64,000 nt of DNA, from positions 16,244,001 to 16,308,000 of the forward strand of contig JAGUCH010000001.1 of assembly GCA_019096065.1 (NCBI GenBank), read 5' to 3'. The position numbers and the translations under genes were made by a program. Below, one piece after another: positions 23,701 through 35,740 of the stretch. Within the stretch, counting starts at the first letter, position 1. Every line of letters begins with the position of its first letter. The notes beneath the pieces are model-generated. The model saw nothing but the letters and a program-made list of their open reading frames with translations, was not told the DNA's origin and searched no databases. The stretch comes from Paracyclopina nana (Eukaryota; Arthropoda; Copepoda; Cyclopoida; Cyclopettidae).

Positions 23701-24753
23701 CAAGAAGAATGCTTCAATATCAAATCGGTATCCTGTTACTAGCGGCCTTCATGAAGCAATGCTTGTGGAAGAAGTGCCTTTTAACACGGAACAAGTAAAG
23801 TCAAGAATATATTGTAGCATACTACATAAAATTACACCATGAGCCTACAGTGGTCTCAAATTTGATTTAGAAGAATCAAAGCTTGTATTTTACATAAAAC
23901 AAGCCTTGACTTGAAAGTCTGAAATGCCGTGGAATTTAATTTTAGAGCATTAAAAGATTGCCTTGAGTGAAATCGCCGAGGACACTGTAGCATGTTACAC
24001 AATAGCGGAGTAGTTGTTCATGCTATTTGCTGCTACTTGAAACGTGGCCTTGTGGCCTTTTCCGTGATGGCAAATGCAGCCTTGTGCAGCTACTGCTACT
24101 TTTAGTTTTGTCCTGGCAGTTGCTGTGATACTACCAAGTATAATCGATCTTGTGCCATTCTAATTTTGCTTGGATTTAGTAAAAAAATATATTACATACC
24201 TTCTGCTACTTCAACGCAAAGTCAGCTGATTTCACCGATAAACTCTAGAAACGTAAAACACTTTCGATGGATAATTGCCTTAGCTGAATCTGGTGAGTAT
24301 TTCAGCTGCTTATGGGTAGTTCACTTAAGTACTGCTCCCCACTTAACTGAATTGCGTTTTTTTGGCACTTTCTGGCCATTTTTGGCCACGTTGAGCTTAC
24401 GTAACATCAGCTGGCTGATCTAGTTTGCATATAGTACGTACTTCAATGCAGAATTCCACATCAAAGCAGCATTTTTGCTCACAGCAAAAAAGCTGTGTAT
24501 GTGTCGCAAATTTGTCTGGAATGTGAGCGCCTGCATTTCAGCAACTTTGATGCAAAAACATGAAAGTGTGCTAGTATCCAAATCGATTTATGAAACCGGG
24601 CCTTGGCCAAGGGGCAGAATTTAGATAGGTACTTTCGCCTCTACATCCATTTCTGTGAAGAAGAGATTGATGTCATTTCGTGCCATATTTGAGTTTATTG
24701 TGAAGTAGCAGAAGAAGCTGTAGAGATATATTGGTTGCCGTTTTAAGTACTCG
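20740..24753. other. 4-kb stretch without a firm gene; weak minus-strand coding hints
   Basis: No convincing complete gene. Three minus-strand segments stay open and look membrane-like: 23117-22884 (a hydrophobic helix followed by CFGSCCCCK, preceded by a good acceptor TTTTTCAG), 22839-22615, and 21859-21632 (hydrophobic stretch then FRTQRKLKESFRKT). They may be exons of an unrecognised membrane protein or chance. The rest is AT-rich. Confidence 0.4.
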
Positions 24754-27700
24754 ATGGGACTAAGCAACTACGTATCGACGTATCAGCACGATTTCGCGGG
24801 AAAAGGTGAATCTAGAGGCAGAAGCAGATCCTTTTCTGCTGCCTCATTACACAAGCCTTCCACAGGGAGAATACCCACTTCTGGCCGACCCATGACCAAG
24901 GGCGGCCCTGAGGTATAACAGAGTCGGAAAATACAGCGATCGCCCCCACGAAACCTATTTACATTTGGCCTTTATTATTCCACAGTACCGTGGCGTGACT
25001 GTAGACGGGAGAGAAATCGGTGGTGGCTCCTCGCATTACAACCAAGCTCCAGCTCAGAGACCTGTAAGTATTGTCATTCATTGTGTATCGGAAATACAGG
25101 ATATTCTGAGTAATACAGTCAAATACAGTACCATCAGGGAGTCACAGTTGACGGGAGAGCTGTAGGCGCTGCTGTTGGTGGTAATTCCAATAATAATTCC
25201 AATCAGGTATACTTTTTTCTCAAAGTGCCTGTACATAGAGTAGATGACATCTGTTGACACAGAAGATTTACCCAGAAAAAAACAGCCAGTAGTTGTAATG
25301 CATTCAAAGAGATAATTTGTGTAGAATAGTTGTAAAGCTTTCAGACACTAATGCTCCTTTCTCTCTTCATCCGGTTGTGTTTTTTCTATTTATACTAAAT
25401 GCATTTATCCAGGAAAAGGTGTATTCTAATCATTTTGTTGTGCAGTTCGGATACGGGAGTGGGAATACTGGTGGCATCGGAATGTACGGAGTAGGAGGAG
25501 CATCATCGAGGCCAATGGCCTGGAGTGGGGGAGGATCTACCAAGCCACCTATGGTGAACAACTACTTGGACAGCCATGGCCTCAATTCTGGCCTCGGCAC
25601 AGGGGGATACACCCAATTCCCCTCAGTGGTCGACACTCAACCCATGCAGGCACGTTGATTCCTCCAACAAATGAATTAACGCAAATGAGCTTTAACTTAC
25701 TTACTCCTACTCAACTTACTCTCAGTCAATTAGAAAGCTCTTTATTTTTAAATTATGCCAGCACACGAAAAATAATGTCAAATAGAGCTTTAAGACACCA
25801 ATAGGGGGCGTTCTCACATATCTTTGTTTGGTTTGACCAAAACTGATTTTAGTTAACCGAAACTGATTATGTTTAAACTAAACACTACAAGAATCCTGGA
25901 CTAAAATCAGTTTGGTCTAATCAATATCATTTGTATTTAAAAAAATGAGATATGAGAATGCTCTTTAGCCGTTTCTTTGAGCGGCTGCTTGTCAACTCTT
26001 TGCTTTTAGGCGTTTGCTGATTGATAACTGTTACATCTAATCGAGAAATTCCTCTGCAGGCAGCTCGTATGGCCAATTACACCCGCTATTCTCCAGCAGA
26101 TTGGTCGACTTCGAATATGAGCCACTACAACAGTGCTGACAATTCCAGGAATCAATCTGAGCGCATCCGAAACGAGGCTGTTCGTTTGATGCGAGACCGT
26201 GAGGAGAAAACTGTGTTGACTCAAAGGGATGCTGATCGAAGACTGGGTGAACGTTTGCATGACGTAACCTTTTGGAGATCAGAGCTCCAGGTATTTTTCA
26301 ATTTAGCAAAAAATGGCCTTCTTTGTATCCCATTGTGTGTTGGCACGTAAGCTGGTATATCATACGAATAATTTACGCGTGAATGTGTTTGGAGTACATG
26401 CTTATAAGGATGTTGCATGGCTTATCAACTTGCTTTCGTGGGAAAAATAATGATCTTCTTATCTAAAACATCATGTTCTCGTTATACCAGATCATTTTGC
26501 TTAGGAGAATGCATGCCAAGCCCAAATTACATATATTTAGTAGCTCGACTGAAAATGACAGGCAACTTTGTATCGCATTTGAACTTATACCTGAATATTC
26601 TAGTAGTATGAATTATAAAGCCAATTCATCAGACAAAAAGCTTTTTAAATAGACAGCCTTGTACTGCTTGCTTATAATTTGCTTTAAAAGGTTTTTTCTT
26701 ATGTAGAGCGAGCTCGAGAGGAATTTGAATGAAACTCACCACTTAATGGAGACTCGCAAAAACCTGGAAAGAGCCTTGAACGAAACCGAGGGTCCAATGC
26801 GAGTGACTTCCGAGTGCATTTACCATCGTGAGGGTCGCAAGGGCATCGATTTGGTCAATGACCATCCGGAGAATTCGCTCATGAGAGAAGTTGACACCAT
26901 CAAGGCATCTCAAGACAAGATGAGAAGGCAATTGGAGCAGGTAAAAATAGAAAGCAAAATGCACTTCCATTTCTCCCATCATAAATCTTCTTCGTTTCTT
27001 CAAAAAATTGATTGGTGGTCAATAACAGAAGGTACATTGAATATCTTAAAAGCTGTTTTGAGGGCAACATAAAATAATCTTTGTTGCATGTTTTTTCTTT
27101 GCCATGAGAAAGCCATATTGTAGTAGCTTGATTTCGAGCTCTTTATGGCTACTTGCAATGCTGCAAAAATCTATTACAAGCATGACACTCAATCCTATTG
27201 TAAATGAGTGTTCCAAAGAAAGTTGAACAGGGAGCTGAAAGATTCCACTATCTATGGTACATTTAGAAAGCCAGTAAAAGTTGAGCTCGCTCGCAGCAAA
27301 GTTAACCCGACTTCTTACGAATTCTTCAAGGTAAATCACCAACTGGGAGTGAATAGAAATGCTAGGCATCAATTGGAGCGGGATTTGGCCAATAAAGACT
27401 CGGCCATTTCCATTGGTGAGAACTTTTCACTTTTTATTATTGGCGGCTCTTTTTAAAAATGTCATTTTTTGTATAGACCATTCCTGCCACCAAATGAAGA
27501 ACACGTCGAGAAGCATCAATTTGCACGGTGGAGTGGAAAAGCTTGATCCCAACATTAGCATTCCAGAGACGTGGGCGGAAAATTCCAACCGAAACATTCA
27601 AACTAGTCAAAGTAAGCCCCTTTTTTCTGCACCAGGAAAATGCTTGGGAATTCAAGCCGGTCAAAAGGCTTCTATCATCGATTGGGAATGCTTAATCAAG

Positions 27701-29915
27701 TGGAAATGGAGATGATGCAGCTTCTTGACCTTGTCCTCTTTTCCCAAGCCTAGAGGAAAAATTAAGCACTTGCAAATAATCAGGCTAAATTTGCTTTCAT
27801 ATAACCTGCACGTGTAAGCATTCAAAGGAGTAAGCATTTGCCAATTTGAGAGATGTAAGATTCGCAACACGCAATTTTGCCTCGGTAATGGCAGGGTCAA
27901 ACCTTGCAATTTCCATTGGGAATTTACTACTTTCATCAAGCAAAGTGGGGAAAATGCAGCAGGATAAGTCACATGAATTTCACCCAATAATACTATTTAT
28001 AAAAGTGAAAGCCTTTGAAGAGGCTAAGATTGGTTTTAGGCACTTTTCGCATTGACTGTTTCTTTGAAGCTCCTCTCCAAGGCTCAATAAATCTGCTGTC
28101 ATTCTTTGCCACCAGGTGCTAGATCCAATTCTCAGAGGTTGAGATCTGATGTGGATAATTTGGTTACCCAATGTGCAAATGACATGTGGAGCGCATGGAA
28201 TGGCACCAATACTGCCTTGCAACAAAGAGTCACCGAGACGACCGAAGCTCACAATAAACTCCAGTCTCACATGTCTAAAACCATGCAGGAGATCTATGAC
28301 CAGGTAACTTTTCTTCAAGGGCATCTGGATGCAGTTTCTCTTAATTTTTTTCCTTACCTGCCATTTTGCAAAGATTTCGCGTCTGTAAAAACAAGTTTTG
28401 AGACTGCTTTTGCAACAGAAGAAAGTTGGTAAAATAAGCGTTGATACACTGTTAATGTTCTAGGAGCTAATATTTGCTATTCGTGATAGCAATTTCTTTT
28501 GTTTGTACGAGTCACGCAATCTCGATCAGCTGCTCAGATGAGAGCGAGTCACGCAACCTCTCGATTTTTGAGAAAAATGGCTGGCACTAAGTTATGCCAT
28601 CAAGGCACGCTCTTAGGCCCACATTTGCTTAGTTGTCCCTGCTGCCTCATTTTACCTTACTACAACATGACTAATAGCATCAGGGCCTTTGAAGTAAACT
28701 CTTCTAATTTCAAAAACTCCCAGGCTAGCAAAGCTTTTTTTCCCCAAGGATTTCATGTTTTCTTGCAAAAAAATGCCACCTTATTAATATGTAGCTATGT
28801 TATGCAGCCATTGCATCAGGGGAAATTGGCAAGGCTCAACCAAAGTGCATGTTAACATTGAAATGAAGGCCCATTCAAATATGTATGTGCATGCACGATG
28901 GAAATATGAAATGCTCGTATTTGTTTTCACGTGCATGGTTTTTCCACAATTGGACCACTCTATGTTATTCTGCAATGCAAGTTGAATGGACACAAAAGAT
29001 ATGCTGAAACTAGCATTGCGAACATGATAGCTGGCTAGCAAAAAAGGAGGAAATTTCAGTCACGTACTCTCTCAACAAGTTGAGATATGGAATGCGAGTA
29101 CAAAAGCTTTCCAAATTGCTTATCCCCATCCATCCTTTTTTCACAATACAAAATATTGTTCACAATGTAATGAAAAATGCTGCATCCTTTCTCTTGGTTT
29201 CAAAAGTAGGTGTATCCGCAGAAGATATCGAGTTTGATGAAACCTTTTGCTGCTTTCTTACTACTGTCTTCCTTTGGTAGTGATGATATGAGCAACTTCT
29301 GTGCAAATTTTGCACCAGAAACTTTATTCGTTGCCTCAAATTGTCAGAAAAGAGATAAGTTTTCCTCGCTACTCATCTCTTATCTTTCTAAGAAGCTTTT
29401 TCCCGTGCATTCAGTCAGAAATGAGAAATTCCATTAGTCTTCTTGCTCTTACAATTAAGTGACTAATACGAAAAAAGGTAGCAAAATAACAGAGGCCTTT
29501 TTTCGTCAGAACATCAATAAAACTGTCTCGAACGATTGTTCTCAGAAGGAGAATTTGTCAATAATTCCAGGAGAAGCATATTCAGCAATTGAAGAAAGCC
29601 ATTCGAGACAAAGAGGCTCCTCTCAAAGTGGCTCAGACACGTTTGGAATCAAGAACTCACCGCCCAGACGTTGAGCTCTGTCGAGATCCTCCCTACCACA
29701 GGCTTGTGGAAGAAGTTGGGCAAATTCAGGAGTCTGTGGATCTATTGCACCGCAAATTGAACGAGGCAGAAATGTCTCACCAGGATTTGCTGGTCAACAA
29801 GGCCAGATTGGAGCACGACTTGAAAATCAAGTCCAACTCGCTCTTTATTGATCGCGAGAAATGCCTGTCTTCGCGAAAAAGCTTCCCTGTTGTGTCCTTG
29901 GCAACGAAGCTGTAA
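24754..29915 (+). CDS. Tektin (tektin-3-like) with N-terminal extension
   Basis: A filament protein inside doublet microtubules of axonemes, so expected in sperm and ciliated sensory neurons. Ten coding exons: 24754-24912, 24986-25063, 25129-25206, 25446-25649, 26060-26290, 26707-26940, 27331-27415, 27477-27611, 28116-28303 and 29571-29915, giving 578 residues. The tektin rod begins around YTRYSPADW and shows the Cys-containing helices typical of the family (ECIYHREGRKGIDLVND, GGVEKLDPNISIPETW). The signature RPDVELCRD is at 495-503, close to the canonical RPNVELCRD. The rod aligns best, from memory, with vertebrate tektin-3. The first ~170 residues are a Gly/Ser-rich extension absent from most tektins and include a duplicated exon pair (24986-25063 and 25129-25206). 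The donor after exon 4 is non-standard (CAG|GCACGT). A 1.3-kb intron precedes the last exon. Confidence 0.92.
25805..25965. mobile_element. Foldback/MITE-like element in a tektin intron
   Basis: About 160 bp with imperfect terminal inverted repeats: GCGTTCTCACATATCT at the left end pairs with AGATATGAGAATGCT at the right. Inner arms ACCAAAACTGATTTTAGT and ACTAAAATCAGTTTGGTCTA also pair. No coding capacity. This is the structure of a small non-autonomous DNA transposon. I could not define a target-site duplication. Confidence 0.65.
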
Positions 29916-30789
29916 AAAAATCACCAATTAATCAAATATGCAAACTATTACGACATACTAGATAAAATTCATCATATCATTCAACAAACTCATCGCTCAA
30001 GGCACTGTCAAAAAATGATACACCGATGCCTAGTACAGTATCCTCACAAAGATTAATTGAAAACCAAAGTAAGGAATTACAGCCAAAAAAGGAACAGATG
30101 CGAAAAATTGCTTCCAAAACGAGAAATTGCAAATGATATTTCAAATTGGATTCTTTTGAAAAGTCCTCCCAAATTGACAATATACATTCGGGTAGCTCTT
30201 TTTAGGTTTTTTCTCGGCATTTCTTCCATGGTCGTAAAACTCGGCTTGTTAGCTCAAAAAAATAGAATGAGAGCTGAGCTCCCGTTAATTACCCCCACTC
30301 AGTTGATGTAATAATGAGGATACTGTTGCTATCTCAAACTGCACAATTTTCGGCCAAGCATAAAAGAAGTGTGTTCAAAAATAGCTGTAACTTGCACGAT
30401 TACTACACTGCATAAGAATGTACAAAAACACCGAATATGATCAATAAACTACTAAAACAATTCAAAAAGCTACTTGGCTCATTTCCTGATGAAATTATGA
30501 AAGCATCTTCCATTTCTCCATGTTTCTGCGTGGGCAGAACGAATGACTCTAGGCATACAATTAATTATTAAAAAGTAGACGCGCATTAACCTGTTTTCCT
30601 TCGTTCAACGGGAAAAATTATGGTACATGACAGGTATGTATTCTGCCTACGCAAAAGAAAACATGTACTCAAAATGTATATCGTCTCCTTTGATGTCATC
30701 CTTTTCCTTCAAGTATCTCATATCTTGGATCTGCGCAACAGAAAATACACAATATGAGTATCCCAATGTTATAATGTGAGACAAATAGA
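29916..30789. other. Convergent spacer between tektin and Methuselah-like gene
   Basis: 3' ends of a plus-strand and a minus-strand gene face each other here. AT-rich; no ORF of note and no clear plus-strand AATAAA near the tektin stop. The minus-strand AATAAA of the GPCR lies at 30790-30795. Confidence 0.5.
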
Positions 30790-30804
30790 TTTATTAAATG
30801 CAAC

Positions 30805-33800
30805 TTAGTTTAGCTGGGGAGAGGTGATAGCTTTCTCCTCTCCGTTATCAGTCAAATAGGTGGACCTTACAGACAAAAAGCTTTTGTTGTGCGACAACAC
30901 TCCATTCTTGTTGGCATTACTTCTTAATGCCAAAGTCTCATCCTCGTTCACGTTGACAATGCTCTGGCTGGAATTGATCAATTCGGGCCTGTTCATCATG
31001 CAGATGGCCTCGTTGGGCTGCAACCCGCGGGCTGCTGAATTTGGGGGGCTGCGATTAAGTTCGACGCGAGCTTCGAACTTCATGCTGAGTCGACTCTCTT
31101 CCTCGCAAATATTGCTGGCTTCGTCGTCGCAACAGCAGCGACTGGTTAATCTGCAGCAGCTCAAAAAGTTCCACAACTTGGGATGCCGCTTGCGCGCCAA
31201 ATTCCAGATTTTGGGCTTGCAAATGAACACGAGAAAGATGAAGAAGCCGCGAATCATGTTGAGGCCGCCAATCACTCGCAGAAATACTTCAAGGTAGAAA
31301 TTGCAGTACACCATATCCGTGTGGTCGCCATGCAATTCAATGTGGATGCATTCCGACAGCCACGAGAGGCCCATGATGAGAAAAAGCTTGGTGAACAGCA
31401 CGAGTTGCTCACGCGTGTCGCTGTTGAAACTTCCGCTTCCGCTCGAGGCAGCTGATGTGGACTTGAGCACGTGGCAATTGCCCCGTAGAGCCGACTGTAA
31501 ACAAAAAGCCTTTTTAATTTTAAGACAAAAAGAGCTGAAAGATGAAAAGACTGTTACTTTTGTTGAATATTTGTACTTTTTTGGACCATTTAAAACTTAA
31601 CTTGCAGAATGCCATCTTTGAAACTACATGAGCATAAAAGTTAAGTATTTTTGGTTTAATCAAGATTTTCTTGGTTGAAAGGCATGAAATGGTCCGCATT
31701 GCGGTCGGACAAGTAAGTGTCGTGCCAAAATTACTATCTAGTTAGCCAAGTGAAGTAGCACAAAGTACAAACCTCTCTGGTTGGGGTCATTGAAGTGGCA
31801 AAGTTACGACCTCGACTCGCAGTGTTGACCCGGTTCAAGCCAGCCTTCTTTGAGGCCTTTTTCGTTTTCCAGAGGCTGTAGACAGTGACGAGGTACATCA
31901 AAGTGTTGAAGCAGAGCAGGATCAAAATTGGCATGTAGAAGAAGAATCTGGCTCCACGTATGGAGAGGAAGCAGGATGAATGGCCCATCTGAGGCCGAAC
32001 TGAGCCCCAATTGGGGAAAACGTCAAAGAGAGCGGTTAAAACTGCCATCATTAGGGGCATTCCCCAGCCGAAGAGAGAGTAGCAGATGAACTTCATGCGG
32101 TCACTGCCTTTTCTGCAAGGTGAAAAAAGAGGGAAAACGTGACAATTTTGCAGGTTTTAACCTTGTGTTACTGCATGTTCTTTGCTCTCAGCATTGCTAA
32201 GCTTCAATTACCTTTACTACCGAGCAAACACTTATTACGTAGAAAAAAGGGAATCAATTTTCAATTTTAGCTCATATGTACTCAAAGAAGATACAATACA
32301 GCGAGCTCTGCGAATACCAAAATTGGTTTTTGCAATTGATAAAGTTACACCATAACTGCACTTCTGCGGCTTTTTAATCAAGCTCCATAAATGAGTGTGG
32401 TATGCATTTGCGGCAGCAAAAACTAATAATTTTGCGTTTCTGCAGCGGAGTGTGCCAAATATCCAATCTTGCTCAGTTACGTTGAAAGAAGTCGAAAAAT
32501 GTATTTCGGATGTACGCCATAAAAAGCTGGAAGTATTCTACTGTGAGAAATACGGTAAGGAATGCGTTCGATGCTCTGATGAAGATATACAATTCTCTGA
32601 TTTCTCTTTGTGTTGCTCGAGTTAATTGGACTCCATTTATCATACTAGATAAAGCTGTTAAGCAGTGTGTATATTCCTTGGAGGATCAACAAGAAGAATT
32701 AACCTACTTCCTTTCGGGAAACTGTGGATATTGTATTCGTCTGTGTTACTGTATTACAGCTGCTGTTCATGTCAGTGACTCACAAATGTGAGCTCCTTTT
32801 GTTTTCAGACAATAAACAACTCCCATTCAATTAGAGAGCACTAAAAGGGCTTTCAAAGGCACATAAAGTATGTGCGAGGCGCAAGCTTAAGTTTGCGAAA
32901 GGTCTCGTGTTCTAACCTTTCAGAAATTACACCGAGTGAGATCGTATTTTCAGTTAGCATGAAATTCGCCAAGAGGAAAACGGCAAATAATGATCTGGTT
33001 AAGATTTTGCAAAGGGGAAAAATGAGTGGAACCATAAATTGAGAAAATCAAACATTTTCTGCATGAATTCACGTAGCCCTAAATTACGTCAATTTTCAAT
33101 TAAGCAAGCTTTTTTAAAGGTCGCAAAAATTGCATAAGCCAAGACGATGGCGCATATTCATAAACTACCATATGTGACAAACAGTAAAAATGCACGAGGA
33201 AAAGCTTATGTGTACAGATCCAAAGTCGAAAGCAATTTAGTGAGCTCGAGAGCAAAAACAGGACGTGTATCTCATATCATTGAGTCTTTAATAATAGTGC
33301 AGAATCCTGCAACAAAGGAGGAAAATGCAAGATTTGATTTACCTGGGAATGGTGGCCCTGGCAAAAGTCCAACAGAGATCTATGCACATCACAGACATCC
33401 AGCAGAACATTGAAATTCCAGCATAGTAAAGTGTGTAGCCGAGGCCAGAGCAGACGGAAGATGGCACGAAAATGAGGAATTCCCCGTTGTAGCTCACGTC
33501 AATCTCGCCAGCGTTGCTTTTCTGCACGTTATAAATCAGCACGAGCAGAATGGTCGTGATGAGCACAGATGTCACGTTGCTCATGACAATTTTGCCGTGC
33601 AGGTTCTTCAAATTGGGGAGAGTCATGTAGACAAACAGCGTGATCACGAGAAAGATGAGGCTGAAGAGGCCGCAAAACGTGTAGGCAGATCGCAGTCGCT
33701 TGTTGAAGGCCACCAAGTACTTGTCCCCGCATGTGCCATTTGTGAAGGCCGCCATGGCCTTTGTGGTCTTGTTGGCCACCTCGAACTCGGCCTGAGGGCA

Positions 33801-35177
33801 GATGAATGCGGACGCATAGAGGCCTTTGTGCTCGCTGTAGAAGTTGTCAATGCAGAAGCCAGACTTGTACTTGGTCACCGTGAGCCCGTTGTCCCTGACG
33901 AGCAGCCCACTGGCTGCGTCCAGGCTGATGACGTCACTCGCAGGCAGAATTTCGTACAGCCCAGGACATTCGTAGTTGTGCATGTGTCTGACATAGAACT
34001 CATCAATTCCTATGCTTTTGCCACCACCAGAGCTGTCTTCTGGAGCATATATTTTCTGGCTGTCATTTGTCAGCACACACCTGAGAATTGAAAGGAAAAC
34101 CTTGCACTACTATTTTCATGGCAGGCTTACCAAAAAAATGAAGCCTGATTACTGATCTAAGAGACCTTGAAGAAAGCTCTCATCAGCTTAGCTTCTCAAA
34201 AAGCAATTATGGGTATTGCAAAAAGAAGTGACTCAATCTACTGCTAGGATAGAATTCTTAAAATTATGTTTATACCTGTAAAGGTCGACGTGGAACATTT
34301 CATTGACAGGGCAACACTTGGGCACGCAGAGCTCCACATTTGAGCCGCACTCTGGCCCACTTTTGGCATGTGGGTCAACATTTGAGTCTGCTACTGCGGC
34401 CTCGGGGGACAACGGCTGGCAGACCAGTGTGATGGCAGACTTGCTCGTCTCACCCAACTCGTCATCCACCATGTACTTGTCCAGACACTGGTACTGTTTC
34501 CCTTCCAAATAGTCTGAGCCAGTGTCAAAGTAAGCAGTGCCATTGGTGAGCAAATATGTGGGCTGCTGGAAAACTGCCATTTCATTGCTTTCGCAACCCA
34601 GCTGAGCTGCCCTGTATTCCATGTGATATTGGCCTGAGGTCATTGAGTTGCCAGCATTCCTAATCATTCTGGGGGGCAGCAACAGCAAACTGTCCACTCC
34701 TGGATGCAGAACACAACTTTTCAAATCTGAAGACATGACTTGTCCTGATGGACAGCATTTGGTGACAAATCCAGACTGTGGTGAGCTTTCACCTCCAGTG
34801 CATGAGATGAGCAGAGGCCCCTCCAAAGGCCCATTATTGGCTAATGAGGCCATATCCACACAGCCTTGAGACAGGAGAGCAGCCATGTTAAATGTGTTTT
34901 GCTCAAGCAGGCTCAGCAGCTGAGATTCTGTTCTTTCTCTAAATGGACAGCCTGTGTGTCCCACAACACTGAGTTGGCAGCCTTCTTCCAGCTGGTCACA
35001 ATTGAGGGATTTTTTGAGCAGATGCCCCACTGTGAGTGGGTAGCTAGGGTGGTCCACACAGAGGTGATATTCATTGAGTAGCTGATGCTCAGGGCAGCAT
35101 TTTCTCAGCATAAGCTGAGCATGGACCAGTTGAATTGTGCTGAGAGTGGTGAAGAGCAGATATGACAACAACAACAT
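30805..35177 (-). CDS. Methuselah-like G-protein-coupled receptor
   Basis: A class-B-like seven-helix receptor of the arthropod Methuselah group. Exons: 35177-34276, 34080-33343, 32112-31773 and 31494-30805; all phases close, 889 residues. The start is the first Met after a strong acceptor (CCCCTTTTGCAG|CAATG) and opens a signal peptide (LLLSYLLFTTLSTIQLVHA). The ectodomain is long (~430 residues) and contains three CCP modules, CC at 27-28, 141-142 and 288-289, each with a further Cys 12-14 residues on. The helices run from about YTFCGLFSLIFLVITLFVYM (TM1), through LPNLKNLHGKIVMSN and SVMCIDLCWTF (TM3), RMKFICYSLFGWGMP (TM4), to LNMIRGFFIFLVFICKP (TM7). A ~150-residue cytoplasmic tail includes CCRLTSRCCCDDE, a likely palmitoylation site. 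An untranslated leader exon lies upstream (ends 35704). AATAAA lies 10 nt past the stop. Ligand unknown. Confidence 0.92.
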
Positions 35178-35703
35178 TGCTGCAAAAGGGGAAAGTCTTG
35201 TTATTCTGACCTTTATCACCTTTGGCAAAAGCTTTTAGCAGTTGTTGTTATTAGATTTGTGTCAAGATCAATGCACATGAGAAGGACTCTTCCCAAAAGT
35301 GTTAGCTACTGCTCAAAGTTGAGCATATATTGCAAAAAAAAACAGCTCTCCACTTTAATTACTTTCTTTTTTGACAATGCCTCTTTTTTCGCCTAATTAC
35401 TTCTGTGTTTGCAATTAACCATAAAAACTTGCCTAATTAGCGAAAGTAGTGCTCATATCTATTTATACATCAGGCTCGACAATAAGAGTTCTGAAAAGCA
35501 CAAAATGAATATTCCAAGACATAGCCAAACCCACTTTTTCTCTTCATGCTTCTCAGTCACTCAATTTGAGCCAATTTCATGAGAGGCTCAAGTTCTACAA
35601 AGTGTAGAAGAATTGAATTAAAAACTTGCCCCTAAAGCTCTTTTCTACACCAGCCAAAGTTAAATGAAGTCTCACCTCCATTGAGCAATTTTCAAGTACT
35701 TAC

Positions 35704-35740
35704 CTTGTGCTTTGATGTTTAGGAAGTCAAGTCAGGAGTG
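35704..35740 (-). other. 5' untranslated leader exon of the Methuselah-like gene
   Basis: A strong minus-strand donor CACAAG|GTAAGTACT ends an exon at 35704. The matching acceptor is at 35180, giving a 524-bp intron in the 5' UTR. The upstream limit of the exon is not defined; GC-richer sequence extends to about 36000. Confidence 0.55.

Noticed and set aside
33597-34091. 164-codon plus-strand open frame opposite the Methuselah-like receptor
   Set aside because: Shadow of the receptor exon at 33343-34080; no independent start or splice support.
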